A stretch of DNA of 41,107 nt from Xanthoparmelia taractica (lineage: Eukaryota > Ascomycota > Lecanoromycetes > Lecanorales > Parmeliaceae): contig JANQBS010000313.1 of the NCBI GenBank assembly GCA_033085395.1, positions 1 through 41,107 of the forward strand. Reading direction: 5' to 3'. A program made the translations under genes and the position numbers. Below are positions 22,401 to 32,999 of the stretch, in pieces. Each line of letters starts with the position of its first letter. Within the stretch, counting starts at the first letter, position 1. The notes under the pieces are model-generated. The model had not been told where the DNA came from. It was given only the letters and a program-made list of their open reading frames with translations, and made no database searches.

Positions 22401-24240
22401 TTGTAAGTCTAAATAGAGATAATTTATTATCTTATTATTATTCGAAGTTAAATACTCTTTACATTAATGTTTTCACGGCAAGTTTAATAGAAATAAGTGC
22501 TATATTTTATAATAAGTGCATTTAAGACTATTAATAAGATAATTATTAAAAGAGGATTTCGTTATAACTCGATATTAATAATAGTCTTAGCGAGGATATA
22601 GCTTTTTTATCTTTCGTGCGAAAAAGATATCTCTTTATTACTAATATTAATTCTTATTTTTCGTCTTAATCGAAAAAAGAATTATAATAAAAATAATAAA
22701 GTCTCACTTACGAAATATAGCGAGATCTTATCTTTTATATTAATAGAACTATTAATTAATAATAACTTTATATTTTATTCTTGCTAATAAAGAATATTCT
22801 TACTTTAATATATAAGAAAGAGTATTCTAACTTTTAGAGATATTACGAAATCGTTATATTATTCTAATATATTTATGAAATTATAAAGCACTTACGAGAC
22901 TTTATTCGATATTATCTAAAGTGTTTAGTGCTTCAAATAAGAAGACACGCACCTTACGATAGCCTATAGTCAATCTCATCTCCGCCCGTGCCTTTTTATA
23001 CTCTAACTATTAATCTTATTCTAATATTATTTTTATTAAATTATAAATTAAATTAAATTATATTTATTACTTATAAGTTTATAAAAATTATTTAATTAAT
23101 TTTTAATAAGTTAATTTAAAAAGTATTTAATTAAGTAAAAGTATTATTAAATTAATTTAATATTATTAATTAAGAAATTCTAAAGATTATTATTAGCGAT
23201 CGAGATAGAAATTTTTTTTCGAAATTTTAAAAATCGCTTTTTAAACTATTAAAGGTTTCTCTACTTTATTTAATAATCTATTATTTATAGATTAATAGTG
23301 CGAGTGAACGTATTAATTAAACTGTTAAGATAGTTTTAAGATACTTCGTGTATACTCTAAAGAGATCTTCTTTATAATCGAAGATACTATTATAAATATA
23401 GATCTTTTTAAATAACTTCGTCTCTTCTAAGATTACGTCAAGTGAAATAATCTATAATTTTACTTTAAATAGATCTTTAAATTTACTTTAATTATTAGCT
23501 AAAGTCGATTACGTCTTTATACGAATTATAGCTAAAGATATTATCGATTTTACTTAAATATTCAATAAATTTTATTACGATAGAAAGTATTAATTAATAT
23601 TTTTTAGAGTGAGAGAATAGACGCTTCTCCGCCTACATAAAGGCTATAAAATTCTATCTACTCTCGATATTATTAATAAGCTATTATAATAGTATATCGA
23701 TTCTTTTTAGATTGTAAATAGAATAGGTAGACTTGTCTATAGACTTGCTATTTCTATAGAATGAAGAGTATATTCTATCTTTATTATAATATAATTGAAG
23801 TCTTATTCTATCTTATAGAGCGATCCTTTTTAGCGCCCTTAGCCTTAATATATCTCGTCTATTTTTACTAATAATAATAATATTATTAACTTCGAAATCG
23901 AATAACTTCTTAATAAACGAATTGTTAAGAAGAGATGTAATTTAATTATAGAATATCTAGTGAGATAAAAAGAATATAATTTTAAATATAATTAATAATA
24001 TAACATTAAGGATCTTAATAATATCCCTAAGTTAATAAAGGAGTATAAGGAGAAAGTAGCTAGAATTCGAGCTATTACACCTACGTCTATATCTATACTC
24101 ACTTTTATAATTGTATCTTCGCCTTTCCCGCCAAGCTTATCCGCAAAAAGAAGAGATCGTCTTAAAAGATATAATATTGCTACTTCATCAAAATAGAAAG
24201 CATTAAACACACTTAATATTATAATAACTCTATATATACT
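22400..24240 (+). pseudogene. Gypsy 2 integrase and chromodomain relic
   Basis: After RNase H come YEIIKHLRDFIRYYLKCL and RRHAPYDSL*SISSPPVPF (22950-23003), the end of the zinc-finger region (C-P-x-C-Q...PYG-x-L-x-P-I). The catalytic core follows: GFSTLFNNLLFID at about 23255-23300 is the Y-S-T-A-Y-H-P-Q-T-D-G stretch, with ER-N after it. The chromodomain is at 23888-24030: NNFEIEQLLNKRIV, YLVR*KEYN, YNIKDLNNIP, equivalent to E-I-E-x-L-L...YLVRWKGY...W-Y-x-x-x-x-L-x-N-A. Chromodomains in gypsy integrases bind heterochromatin marks and guide insertion. The tail after 24030 is less mutated. The 72-codon minus-strand frame at 23992-24210 is antisense. Confidence 0.85.
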
Positions 24241-24592
24241 TATCGTATCGCTATATCCAAACGTTCAACGAATATCATCGATCGAGAATAACTTTTCTTT
24301 ATTCGATAACGTTTATATGATTAAAAGAAGATAGTAATGCGTGATTATTATATTATAATATAAAGGATTAATTGCATTATTGTTGTTATTATTATTTGAC
24401 TATTAACTAATATTCTAACTATATAGTTTAGTCGTCGAAAAGATCTTACTATTATTAAGTTTTCGTTAATATTAATATACTATCACACAATCACGACTTA
24501 CTTAATCGGCAAAGCTTTTCTATATATATTTATACTTCAAATATGTATATAGCAAGCGAGGTCGCTCGCTTTTCTTCTATTTCGGTGGATGC

Positions 24593-24735
24593 TTTCACGA
24601 AAAACGCATCTACCAAGCCAATCAAGAAATTAGTTAAGGCAAGTGCTTGGCTGGCTAACTTAGATAGATTTTTCCAACTTAGAATAATTAAGACTTACAC
24701 ACCGAAGAACTGACTATACTCTCTTTGCTATTACA
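24593..24735 (+). repeat. 3' LTR of gypsy relic 2, truncated
   Basis: It aligns gap-free with 17197-17339 (132 of 143 positions equal by my count). Of five C/T and five G/A-type differences, several are typical RIP changes on this copy (CC to TT at the AGCC word, CTG to CTA). The first two bases are TT instead of TG. Homology ends sharply after GCTATTACA, where unrelated gag-like sequence follows, so about half of the LTR is missing through insertion or deletion. Confidence 0.85.
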
Positions 24736-25314
24736 CTATTCTTATCTAAAAAGAGTTAAAAGAGTATAACTTCTATAACTTCGATATTCTTAATTTTACA
24801 ATTCGAAAGGTAAAAGCTCTCACTCTATTAGTCTACGAAAATAGTTCTTAAGCGTATATCGATTAATTTATTAATATCTTACGAGAATTCAAAAATTAAT
24901 TCGATAAAAATCTCTTTATTATTAATAAAAATTAAAAAATATATTATTTTTATAAAGAATTAGACTCTTAATATAACTTATATTATAAGTATTATAATTA
25001 AAATTATAACGTCTATAGTAAGAAGAGTAAGATTAAGTATTTATTAAATTATATAATTACTTATTTTCTTAATATAATAATTAACCTTATAAATTCTATC
25101 TTAAATTTATAGATATATACGTTATTAATTATCGTCGTCGACGCTCTCGACTATATAAATTAAAGTATTATCGTACTCGTCTCTTTTAAAGTTAATACTA
25201 TAAAAATTAAAATTTAAAGTAATGCTATTTTTAGTAACTCTCGTATATTTATTATATTATTAAATATTATATTATCTATAAGAGAGATTTTTATTTTAAC
25301 GCTAAGTATAAATA
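24736..25314 (+). pseudogene. Decayed retroelement-like coding fragment
   Basis: From about 24795 one plus-strand frame reads KVKALTLLVYENSS*AYID*FINILREFKN*FDKN, then IYYFYKELDS*YN, and remains readable to about 25310 with stops only at TAA/TAG/TGA. The pattern (a short conserved start followed by helical Lys/Asn/Leu-rich sequence) resembles the N-terminal part of a retroelement gag, but I cannot assign it to copia or gypsy. It is bounded by the cut LTR on the left and a GC island on the right. Confidence 0.35.
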
Positions 25315-25479
25315 TGTGCTTGGGGCGCGGGCTACCCAGTAGTGGAAAGCTTACTGAGTCACGTGATATCGCGACTGCAGGCGTATTTTGAATGATTTTT
25401 CTTTATCTATCTAATAGCAACGTGATTAGTATTTAAAGGTCCTGTGATATAGTGAAATAGATACTACAAATATCACACA
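25315..25479 (+). repeat. LTR-like GC island
   Basis: An abrupt island with normal composition: TGTGCTTGGGGCGCGGGCTA at the left edge, CACGTGAT and CTGCAG words, and a right edge near TATCACACA (25471-25479), giving a TG...CA segment of about 165 bp. ATAGCCCCGATTCTTAATG follows, a possible priming site. This fits an LTR at the start of the unassigned 25.3-32.7 kb segment. No second copy is in the window, so it may instead be a solo LTR or another short element. Confidence 0.4.
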
Positions 25480-25702
25480 AATAGCCCCGATTCTTAATGA
25501 TTAGCCTAGTTATTACTATAATTAATTTGATTCGTTAAGATTCTAACTCGAACCCGATTAGATCAACGTGATATTAATAGTTAAAGAATATATAAAAGAA
25601 TCGATTTTTTTGATGATTTAAATCGTTATAGATATTACTTTATCGTACGTAGTAGTTATAATTCACTGCAACGTACGGAATTTGCCAACGAGGAATCTCG
25701 AC

Positions 25703-26000
25703 TCGACAGCGATATATAATATCGATAATAGACTTTAATCCTCGCTACTAAGTATATATATCGCTAGCTATAATAAATATCTAGCTTCGAGTAGAATAAT
25801 AAATAGTTAGATAAAATAATAAGAGCGTTTTAATATCAACTTGAATAATTAAAAACTTGATATCGATAAAGAGATATAACGATAGCAATAGATCTTAATC
25901 CTCGCTATTAAGTATACACGTCGCTAGTTATAATATATATATCGCTTTAAATAAAGTAATAAACGATTATAAGATCGTATAAAGAGATACTCGTACTTAT
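25703..26000 (+). repeat. Two degenerate 160-bp tandem repeats
   Basis: TAATCCTCGCTA(C/T)TAAGTATA recurs at 25736 and 25896, 160 bases apart. On both sides similarity extends through CGATA...TAGA(C/T) before it and TCGCTAG(C/T)TATAAT after it. The copies are diverged, with many differences C/T or G/A. There is no coding signal. Confidence 0.7.
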
Positions 26001-26607
26001 TAATATAATATTTTTTAAGAATAACGAACTAAACGAGATAGCGCTTTAATTCTAAGACTTCGTAGACTTCTATAAAGAAATTAGATTAAGTAAAATAGCT
26101 TAGCATAGAAGAGGCTTACTAAATATTCTAATAACTCGTATATAAGATTCTCTTCTTTCGTTTACTTCCTCGTTTATTTACTCGTAGCTCTTTATCTTAT
26201 ATATATTAATAAAAATATTATAATTAATTCGATTAGGGCAATAAAGATTCGCGTATTTAAGTTACTTATTAATTAAAAGACGGCGAAATATTCTAAAGAT
26301 CTTATTTAATACGTATGGGTCGGACACGCGATTAGATATAGATAAGAATCGCTATTACTTAAAGTTCTCTCTAGATATTACTATTAATTATTCTCTTTAA
26401 TAAATAGAATATATATCTTATTTAAATTAATAAACGTTATTCTAAGTCTCTTAAGAGAGTTAAAAAATTATTAATTTAATTATTTATTTAATTAGACGTA
26501 TTTTAAGAAGAGAAGATCCTTAAAGAGAAGTAAAAGAAAATAAGTTATAACGCGATTCTTTTTTATATTAAATAAGAGTGTCTAATATAAGAGAGAACGT
26601 TAGATAT
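26000..26607. other. Unassigned decayed sequence
   Basis: There is no recognisable motif and no tRNA, LTR or TIR. A GC-richer word TACGTATGGGTCGGACACGC stands out at about 26311-26330. Plus-strand frames around 26300-26560 show weak codon structure with TAA/TAG interruptions, so it may be a piece of a decayed transposon protein. Confidence 0.4.
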
Positions 26608-27033
26608 ATAGAAATAATTAATTTTAGAAGTACTAACGTTACTCGTTAGTTAGAAGTTATCGAAGATACTTCTAATTAACGAGTAACGCTATATATAAAT
26701 AATTAATTTTAAATACGTCGAGATAAATATAGATACTCGATCTTATTTTATCTATAAAATAAGATCGAATATTTAAATCTTTTCGGGCGATATAGATTTA
26801 AGTATTTGCGTTACTCGTCGATTAGAAGTAATTATAAAAACTTCTAGCTAGCGAGTAACGCTATATAGAAATAATTAATTTTAAATACGTTGAGATAAAT
26901 ATAGATATTTAATCTTATCTTATTTATAAGATAAGATCGAATATCTAGATTTTTTTGAGTAATATAGATTTAAGTATTTGCGTTGCTCGTTGATTAAAAG
27001 TAATTATAGAGACTCTTAATTAGCGAGTAACGC
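26608..27033. repeat. 172-bp tandem repeat made of two alternating hairpins
   Basis: Hairpin A has arms GCGTTACTCG/CGAGTAACGC and occurs at 26636-26689, 26808-26861 and 26980-27033, each 54 bp and spaced exactly 172. Hairpin B, with arms around ATCTTATTTTAT/ATAAAATAAGAT, occurs at 26733-26772 and 26903-26946, also 172 apart. The loop of A carries a second inner inverted repeat (AGAAGT...ACTTCT). A conserved AATAATTAATTTTA spacer follows each A and also precedes the first. About 2.3 units are present. RIP-type changes occur but the arms remain paired. There is no coding signal. It is not a CRISPR array: the units are palindromic and the spacers repeat too. Confidence 0.85.
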
Positions 27034-27102
27034 TTTAAAGAATCTTTAGATATAAGAATAAATATCTTTTTAAGTATTTATCCCTCTTTATAAAGAGAAT
27101 AT

Positions 27103-27122
27103 AAAAAAAAAAAAAAAAAAAA
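27103..27122. repeat. A20 homopolymer tract
   Basis: Twenty A in a row follow TAAAGAGAATAT, 70 bases after the hairpin repeats. It could be the 3' poly(A) end of a retroposed non-LTR element on the plus strand or a simple replication-slippage tract. No LINE protein is recognisable immediately upstream. Confidence 0.8.
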
Positions 27123-27411
27123 GGTTCTTAAGAGATTTTTTTAGATTTAATATCACGTAGCGACAACGAGATCTATTAAATATCGCTACTATAAATCCTC
27201 GGCGATAGTTAGAGTTTATATCTAATTTCGAGTATATTAAAGAGTATATCTAAATAATAATAATAAGGCTAAAGATTAAAAAAAAGTTAATTAAGATTTA
27301 GAGTTTTTAGCTATTCTTTATTATACGAATAAAACTCGATTTTTAATTATGCTCCGCCTCTTATTAATAAATAAAAAAAATCTTAACGAGAGAATAGAGT
27401 ATTCTTCTAAA
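27123..27411. other. Unassigned decayed sequence
   Basis: There is no motif I can name. It contains CACGTAGCGACAACGAG (about 27154-27170) and a TCCTCGGCGATAG word, with RIP-type composition otherwise. Confidence 0.4.
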
Positions 27412-27757
27412 TTTACGTCGCTAGTATTACGCTCTTTAATTATACTTTTTATACGTAGCGAATAAACTAGTTAAATTATATTAGAAATAGATTTAAAGTT
27501 AATTAATTAATAGATCTTAGTATATGAGATTAATAAATAATAATTTAATAAGTCTAGAAGAAACGATAAGGCGAATAAGATAAATTTATATCGCTAGTAT
27601 TACGCTCTATAATTATACTTTCTATATATAGCGAATAAAGTAATTAAATTATATTAGAAATATACTTAAAGTCGATTAATTAATAGATCTTAATATACGA
27701 GATTAATAAATAATAACTTAATAAGCCTAGAAGAGTCGAGAAAAGAGTATAATATAG
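27412..27757 (+). repeat. Two 173-bp tandem repeats
   Basis: TTTA(C/T)(G/A)TCGCTAGTATTACGC begins at 27412 and again at 27585. AG(T/C)CTAGAAGA closes the units at 27551 and 27724. The period is therefore 173 bases at both ends, with no indel, and most differences between copies are C/T or G/A. This is distinct in sequence from the 172-bp hairpin repeat, although the length is almost the same. Confidence 0.8.
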
Positions 27758-27849
27758 AGTAAGATATAGTTAAATTTATCTCTTAAAGAATTATAAATTA
27801 ATTTTTAATTAAATTTAGTATCTAGCTTATTCGATTAAAGACTTCGTCG

Positions 27850-30800
27850 TTAGACGATTTATAATATTCTTTACTTCCTTAGCGAGAATACTCTATTTAG
27901 ATCTTATATTTATATATTTTTCTATAAGTTAAGAAATAGACTTATTTAGATAACGACTAATATTATTTATTTATAGCTTAACGAATAGAGAGAAATCCTT
28001 TAAGAATTAATCGAAGACTACATAGCTCTCGATAGTAAGACTTATAATATAATATACTCGAGATAAAGTTATATAGATAAGAATAAAGTTAATTCTCTTA
28101 ATATCTAGATTAATCACGACCTTAACTAAAGTAAGATCTTGACTCTTATAAATAATAATTACAAAGACCAAAGTCAAAGAAATTTACGTTCGAGTATATA
28201 TGCTTCTATTTTGATTTTATTACTACGTTCTAAAGAGTATAAAAATAACGTTCCTCTTATTAATAGAAATAGTCGCTCGTCTTATATAGCTATCGATCTT
28301 AACGAGAATTATTATAAATATAATACTAAATAAGTCTTAAACATCGTTTCTTTAGATAATTATATATATTATAATTATCGTTTTATTAACTAGCTTTTCA
28401 TTAACGTATAGATTTTATTAAAGCATAATCTTAGCTTTCTCGAATAGTAATAGTTCGTTATCGAGATTATTATATTCGTTCGAGATCGTCTATCTAATAT
28501 CTTTCTTAATATTAATAATCTTAACGTTTATAATTAAACGTTAAAGAAACTTTAGATATAGAAGATTATAATTATCGATCTTATAATTTATAATATATAG
28601 ACGAAGAGCGTTATCGAACGACTCTTACTTCGTAGTATTAAGACTATCTTTTATTCGACGAATAAGCGATAGTTAGCTCGATAGTAAGATAGATCTCTTA
28701 CGTAGTTTATTAAGAGTGTTACGAAATTAAATAGTCTTAGATAAGGTTTTTTACTAACGTATAACTTATAAAAGAACAATAATCTAATCGATAATTATAT
28801 ATGCTTTAAGATCGATCTTAATATTCTCTCTCTCGATCGATAGAATATTATATAAAGTATATATTATAATAAAAGAAAGTTATTTAAAATTATCGTAAAA
28901 GAGAATATTTAATCTCTTAAAGAAGTTATCGTAATTATATCTAATTTAACATAATCGATAATCTATTTAATAGAGAATCTAAATATCTATTATTAACTTC
29001 TTATTAATAATTAATAATTAATAATCTCGAAAATAATCTTATAGTCGTAATATACGCTTTATATTTAATTTTTAAAATTTCTTTTTTATCGATAGCGAGA
29101 GAAGTCGATAAAGAGTAAATTTATAAATAATATATATAGCGATCTCGATAAGAGTATCTTTTATAATTAAATTACGTCTTTCTCATTAGGTAACGTAATA
29201 AATTAAATAATTAAAAATTATATTAATAATCCTCGACTTTTTAATATTAGTTATATTATTAATCTATAGAAGAAGCTACTTCTCGCGACCTCGTAGAAAA
29301 TAATTGAATATTCGATCGAAGACGTCCCTCTGCTAAGCGTTGAGATTATTAAGATCGTTAATCTCGTTGAGACTAGAAGAAGATATCGAGTTATTATTAT
29401 AAATATCGTATATCGTTACGATATATTAAATCGTTTTATTAATATCGATATTAAAACTTCTCTATAATTAATCGTGATCTAAATTCTTAAATCGATATTC
29501 TAGATTAGTCTCGATTAAGATAATATTATTATCGTAATATAAGTTATAAAGAGTTAATAGTTTTTTATTTTAATAATTATAATTAATATTCTTAATATTA
29601 AATAGAGTCTCGTTTGAAGAGAGTAGATTAATAATTAATAAATCGTCTAAAGAGTTCGAAGAATAAATATAATGCTAATAATAATAATAATAAACTTTCT
29701 CTTAGTTATAAAAGACTCTATTATTATCGACTATTAAATTAAATTTATTAGTCTTTCGAAAGAGATAATAAAGTATAATCTGCGCTCGATATTATTCTAA
29801 GTAATTCGTTTACTAATTTAAGCGAGAATATAAATTAAGAGTCTTCGAATTTCGAGTAAACCGAAAGACCTCGCTATATTACTTATAGACTCGTATTATT
29901 TATAATAGACTTTCAGACGAAAGAAAATTAACTTAAACGTAGTATTATTTAATTCAGATTTAATATAGAATAGTTACTAAATTATCTAGATATAGCCTTC
30001 TGCGCTAAACGTAATTAGATCGAATATCGAGATTAATTATCGTATGAGATTCTCTATATAAGTCGAGGTCTAATAGTAGATAATATATCTTTTAGATTAA
30101 TCAATCACGTTCTAAGATTATTCTATTATATAGCTTCGTAATTTAGGCGAGTATAAGATCGTTATTCGAAAGATTATATAGGATATTCTTTCTTATATCG
30201 ACTAATTTCTCGAACTTTCTCTTCTCCTTAGACGTATATTTAACTAGATAATAAATTACGCTCTTCTTATTAATATAGAAGACGAAGTTAATATTCGATA
30301 GTTATACGAGAATTAAAATAAAGTTATATTTATTAATTAATAAGTTATTACAAGTCGATTTAAAGATTTAAAAGGCGAGATTATTATAATTTTTAATAAT
30401 AAAGATATCTCGTTTAGATTATAAGAACGTAAATTAATATCTAATCTTCTTAATAATCTTATTTCATCGATAATAATATTAAGCTATATATTTATAATAT
30501 TAAATTTAATTAAAAAGCTCGATTAATTTATAAAGAGTATTCTAATAAGTAATAAAAGAATAATTATACGAATAAATAGCTATAGAGAATAAATTATTAT
30601 CGAAATTAATAGTAGTAACTCTAGTCTCTTAATAGTGAAGATACTCGATAATTTATTCGACTTTTAAGATATCTTTAATTCATAAAAAGCTATAAATATA
30701 ATCGCTTTCTCGTATCTATTACTTAAATTAATATTAATAATTTAAGATATTAAATTTTTTATTTAGAACGCGTTTAAATAGAAGATAAAATCGTAGATCT

Positions 30801-31600
30801 AGATATTTAATAACGATATAAGAATTTTGCTAAATAAGACGAAAAGTAATATTATAACGCTTAATCTCGATTACGTTAAAATACTCGTTTTTATTAAATA
30901 TATATTAATAGAGATTATATTATTAAAAATTAGTAGCGCTTATAATAAAAAAGACGCTAAGGGTTTCTTAATTATATATAAATAACTCGAGTTTAATATA
31001 TGCTCGCTATTAGTAGAGACGTATATCTTATAAAATATTAATCTTTCGTATTACAATATTCGAGATCTTATAATTATTATTAATAACGAGGTTATATAGC
31101 TTATCGATATTTATATAGCGATAATTTAGACGTTTTTAGGCTTACTTACTAGACTTTTTCGATTATAATCTTATTATCGTATTAAAGATTTATTAATAAA
31201 AGCGAGAATACTATACGAATCTCTTATTACGATATCTTATTAAATATCGAATATAATCGCGAAATTTAATTTATTTAAGGCGAAGAGTATAAAAAGAGAT
31301 TAAGTCGCTAAAAAAGAGCGTAGAAAAAGTTATATAAACGATATTTAAGAATTAATTAAATTCGCTAATTAATTTATAATTTAAAGAAATCGAAGTAAAG
31401 ATTACTTCACGTAATCGTAGCGATAATAAATAAATTATTAAATTAAGTTAATTCTAAAGTATTTAAAGCTTAAAAGCGTCTAATATTTAATTTAATACGT
31501 ATAATTCTTTAAAATAAATAATCGAGTTATCGATATAATCTAGAAAGAAGTGAGAAAAAGAGCTATTTTAATATTAAACGAAGATTTTTTGAGAGCTCTT
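27850..31600 (+). pseudogene. Very long decayed reading frame, product unknown
   Basis: One plus-strand frame (codons starting at positions giving remainder 2 on division by 3) can be followed from about 27850 to about 31600 with interruptions that are TAA, TAG or TGA only, as expected if Gln, Trp and Arg codons were hit by RIP. It includes RNRLI*ITTN and LNE*REIL*ELIEDYIALDS near the start (27930-28035). Later parts are rich in Ile/Asn/Leu/Ser that would derive from Thr/Pro/Ser/Gln/Asp, so the ancestor was probably hydrophilic and of low complexity. I see no RT, integrase, transposase or helicase motif. A 64-codon stretch (28139-28333) is the longest open remnant. It may be gag-like or a transposon accessory protein. 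It is not intact. Confidence 0.45.
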
Positions 31601-32750
31601 CGAGGGCTTTTATCGGAGAAGTAGTTCTTATAAATATAATTAATTAATAAGATAGAGAGAAAGGGAGAAAAGCGGAGATCGTTTTATATATATATCTATA
31701 TTTGAATATTCGTTTTTAGAGACTAGATCTTCTTAATTCTTTATACTCTTATTCTTATTCTTCTTATTATTATCTAATATAGTAAATATATTATTAATAG
31801 TAAAGTTATTATTCGATAGTAGAGCTAGTTATTCTTAATCGATTTGAATTAATTAATAATTAAGATAATATCTAATTAAGTAGATTAGTTAGGTCTCTAT
31901 ATAACGACGATATATATAAAATCTTCGCTAGATTTTACGATTAGATTTATTATTAAGTCGATTTAACGAGATAGGCTTAATAATTAATATTTATAGTTTC
32001 TAAGAGAGGGAGAGAAGTCTATAGACGAGCTTTAAAACGTTTTATATTTAGCTAATTACGTAATCTTTATATTTGAATTAATAGTCCTTAACTTATAATA
32101 TTTTTATTTATATATAGACTTTAGCGATTAATATTTTTTTCGTTATAATTAGATTTAATAGATTAGATAAAATAGATTTAGAATTTATCTTATTTGCGAT
32201 AAAGTAGATAAAAGGTCTTTAAGACTTATTATTTTAATAATTAACGTAAATATTCTTGAAATTAACGTGTTATAGCTTTATATTAAAGTCGATCTCGTTA
32301 TAAGTATTATATATCTCTCTTCGTAACTTAATTAACTTAATATAAAAATCGGCGATAAGATTTTAATTCTTCGCGAAGCAAGTAGATTATATTAATTCGT
32401 GATTTCGAATATAAGATTATAATATATTTAATAAGATCTTGTTCTCAATTAATAATAGCGGAGTAGATAAAATAGATAAAATAATAGAAGTAGATAAAAT
32501 AACTAAATTATTTAAGATAGCTAAAATAAGTAATCGTCGAGTATAACGCTTTTTAATCTAATTAAGATCGTAGTAGCGATTATATCGTGATTGTTCCCTC
32601 TCACTGCGAACATAATTATAATATATAATTTTATATTATTCGCTATTATATTATCGCGCCTCGTGTAGATATATAATATATATAAAACTCGAGTATAGTA
32701 TTACGCTATTTAGTGACTCGAAAGTATCGTATTTTTCGTAAATAAATTAA
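31600..32750. other. Unassigned decayed sequence between the long frame and copia
   Basis: Readable plus-strand codons continue weakly (for example FLREGEKSIDEL near 31990-32030) but I recognise no domain. A GC-richer word at 32583-32612 (GTGATTGTTCCCTCTCACTG) and the stretch 32660-32830 might contain a decayed LTR or leader of the copia element. I could not pair it with another copy. Confidence 0.35.
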
Positions 32751-32999
32751 GTTTACTTAGAATTTAATGTGGGCGTTAGAGAAATAGAAGAAGTCGCTTT
32801 AAGACGCTTAGCCCGTATTACTTTACGATTATAACGATTCTTTAGATTTCTACGTACGCGTAATTAACGCTATTTAGAGATCTCTTTCTCTTTAAGATAT
32901 CGTATATTTTTTATTTATTTTATTAACTTTTTAAACAACTTTTTAATCGACTTAGAGTCTTTAATCTTCTTTTATTTAGACTTATAATACGTAGATTCG

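Larger units (their letters stand above)
17197..24735 (+). mobile_element. Ty3/gypsy relic 2, near full length, with chromodomain
   Basis: About 7.5 kb bounded by direct repeats: 5' LTR at 17197 and truncated 3' LTR at 24593-24735. In between, in the right order on the plus strand, are leader, gag, C2H2-like finger, retropepsin, RT, RNase H, integrase and a C-terminal chromodomain, so it was an autonomous chromovirus-type element. All coding parts carry RIP-type stops and substitutions, while LTRs and leader are much less altered. The left flank (CTATT) cannot be compared with a right target duplication because the 3' LTR is cut. Confidence 0.9.

Noticed and set aside
23992..24210. 72-codon minus-strand frame
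   Set aside because: Antisense to the gypsy 2 chromodomain and its tail.
26608..27033. CRISPR-like array
   Set aside because: The units are palindromic, the intervals between them are themselves repeated, and the setting is a eukaryotic retroelement block.
27850..31600. Subtelomeric RecQ-type helicase relic
   Set aside because: No helicase motifs (P-loop GKT/GKS, DExH) can be read in the long frame, and there are no telomere repeats in the window.
25315..32750. Starship-type mobile element with a tyrosine-recombinase captain
   Set aside because: I looked for the recombinase signature and cargo genes in the unassigned segment and saw neither.
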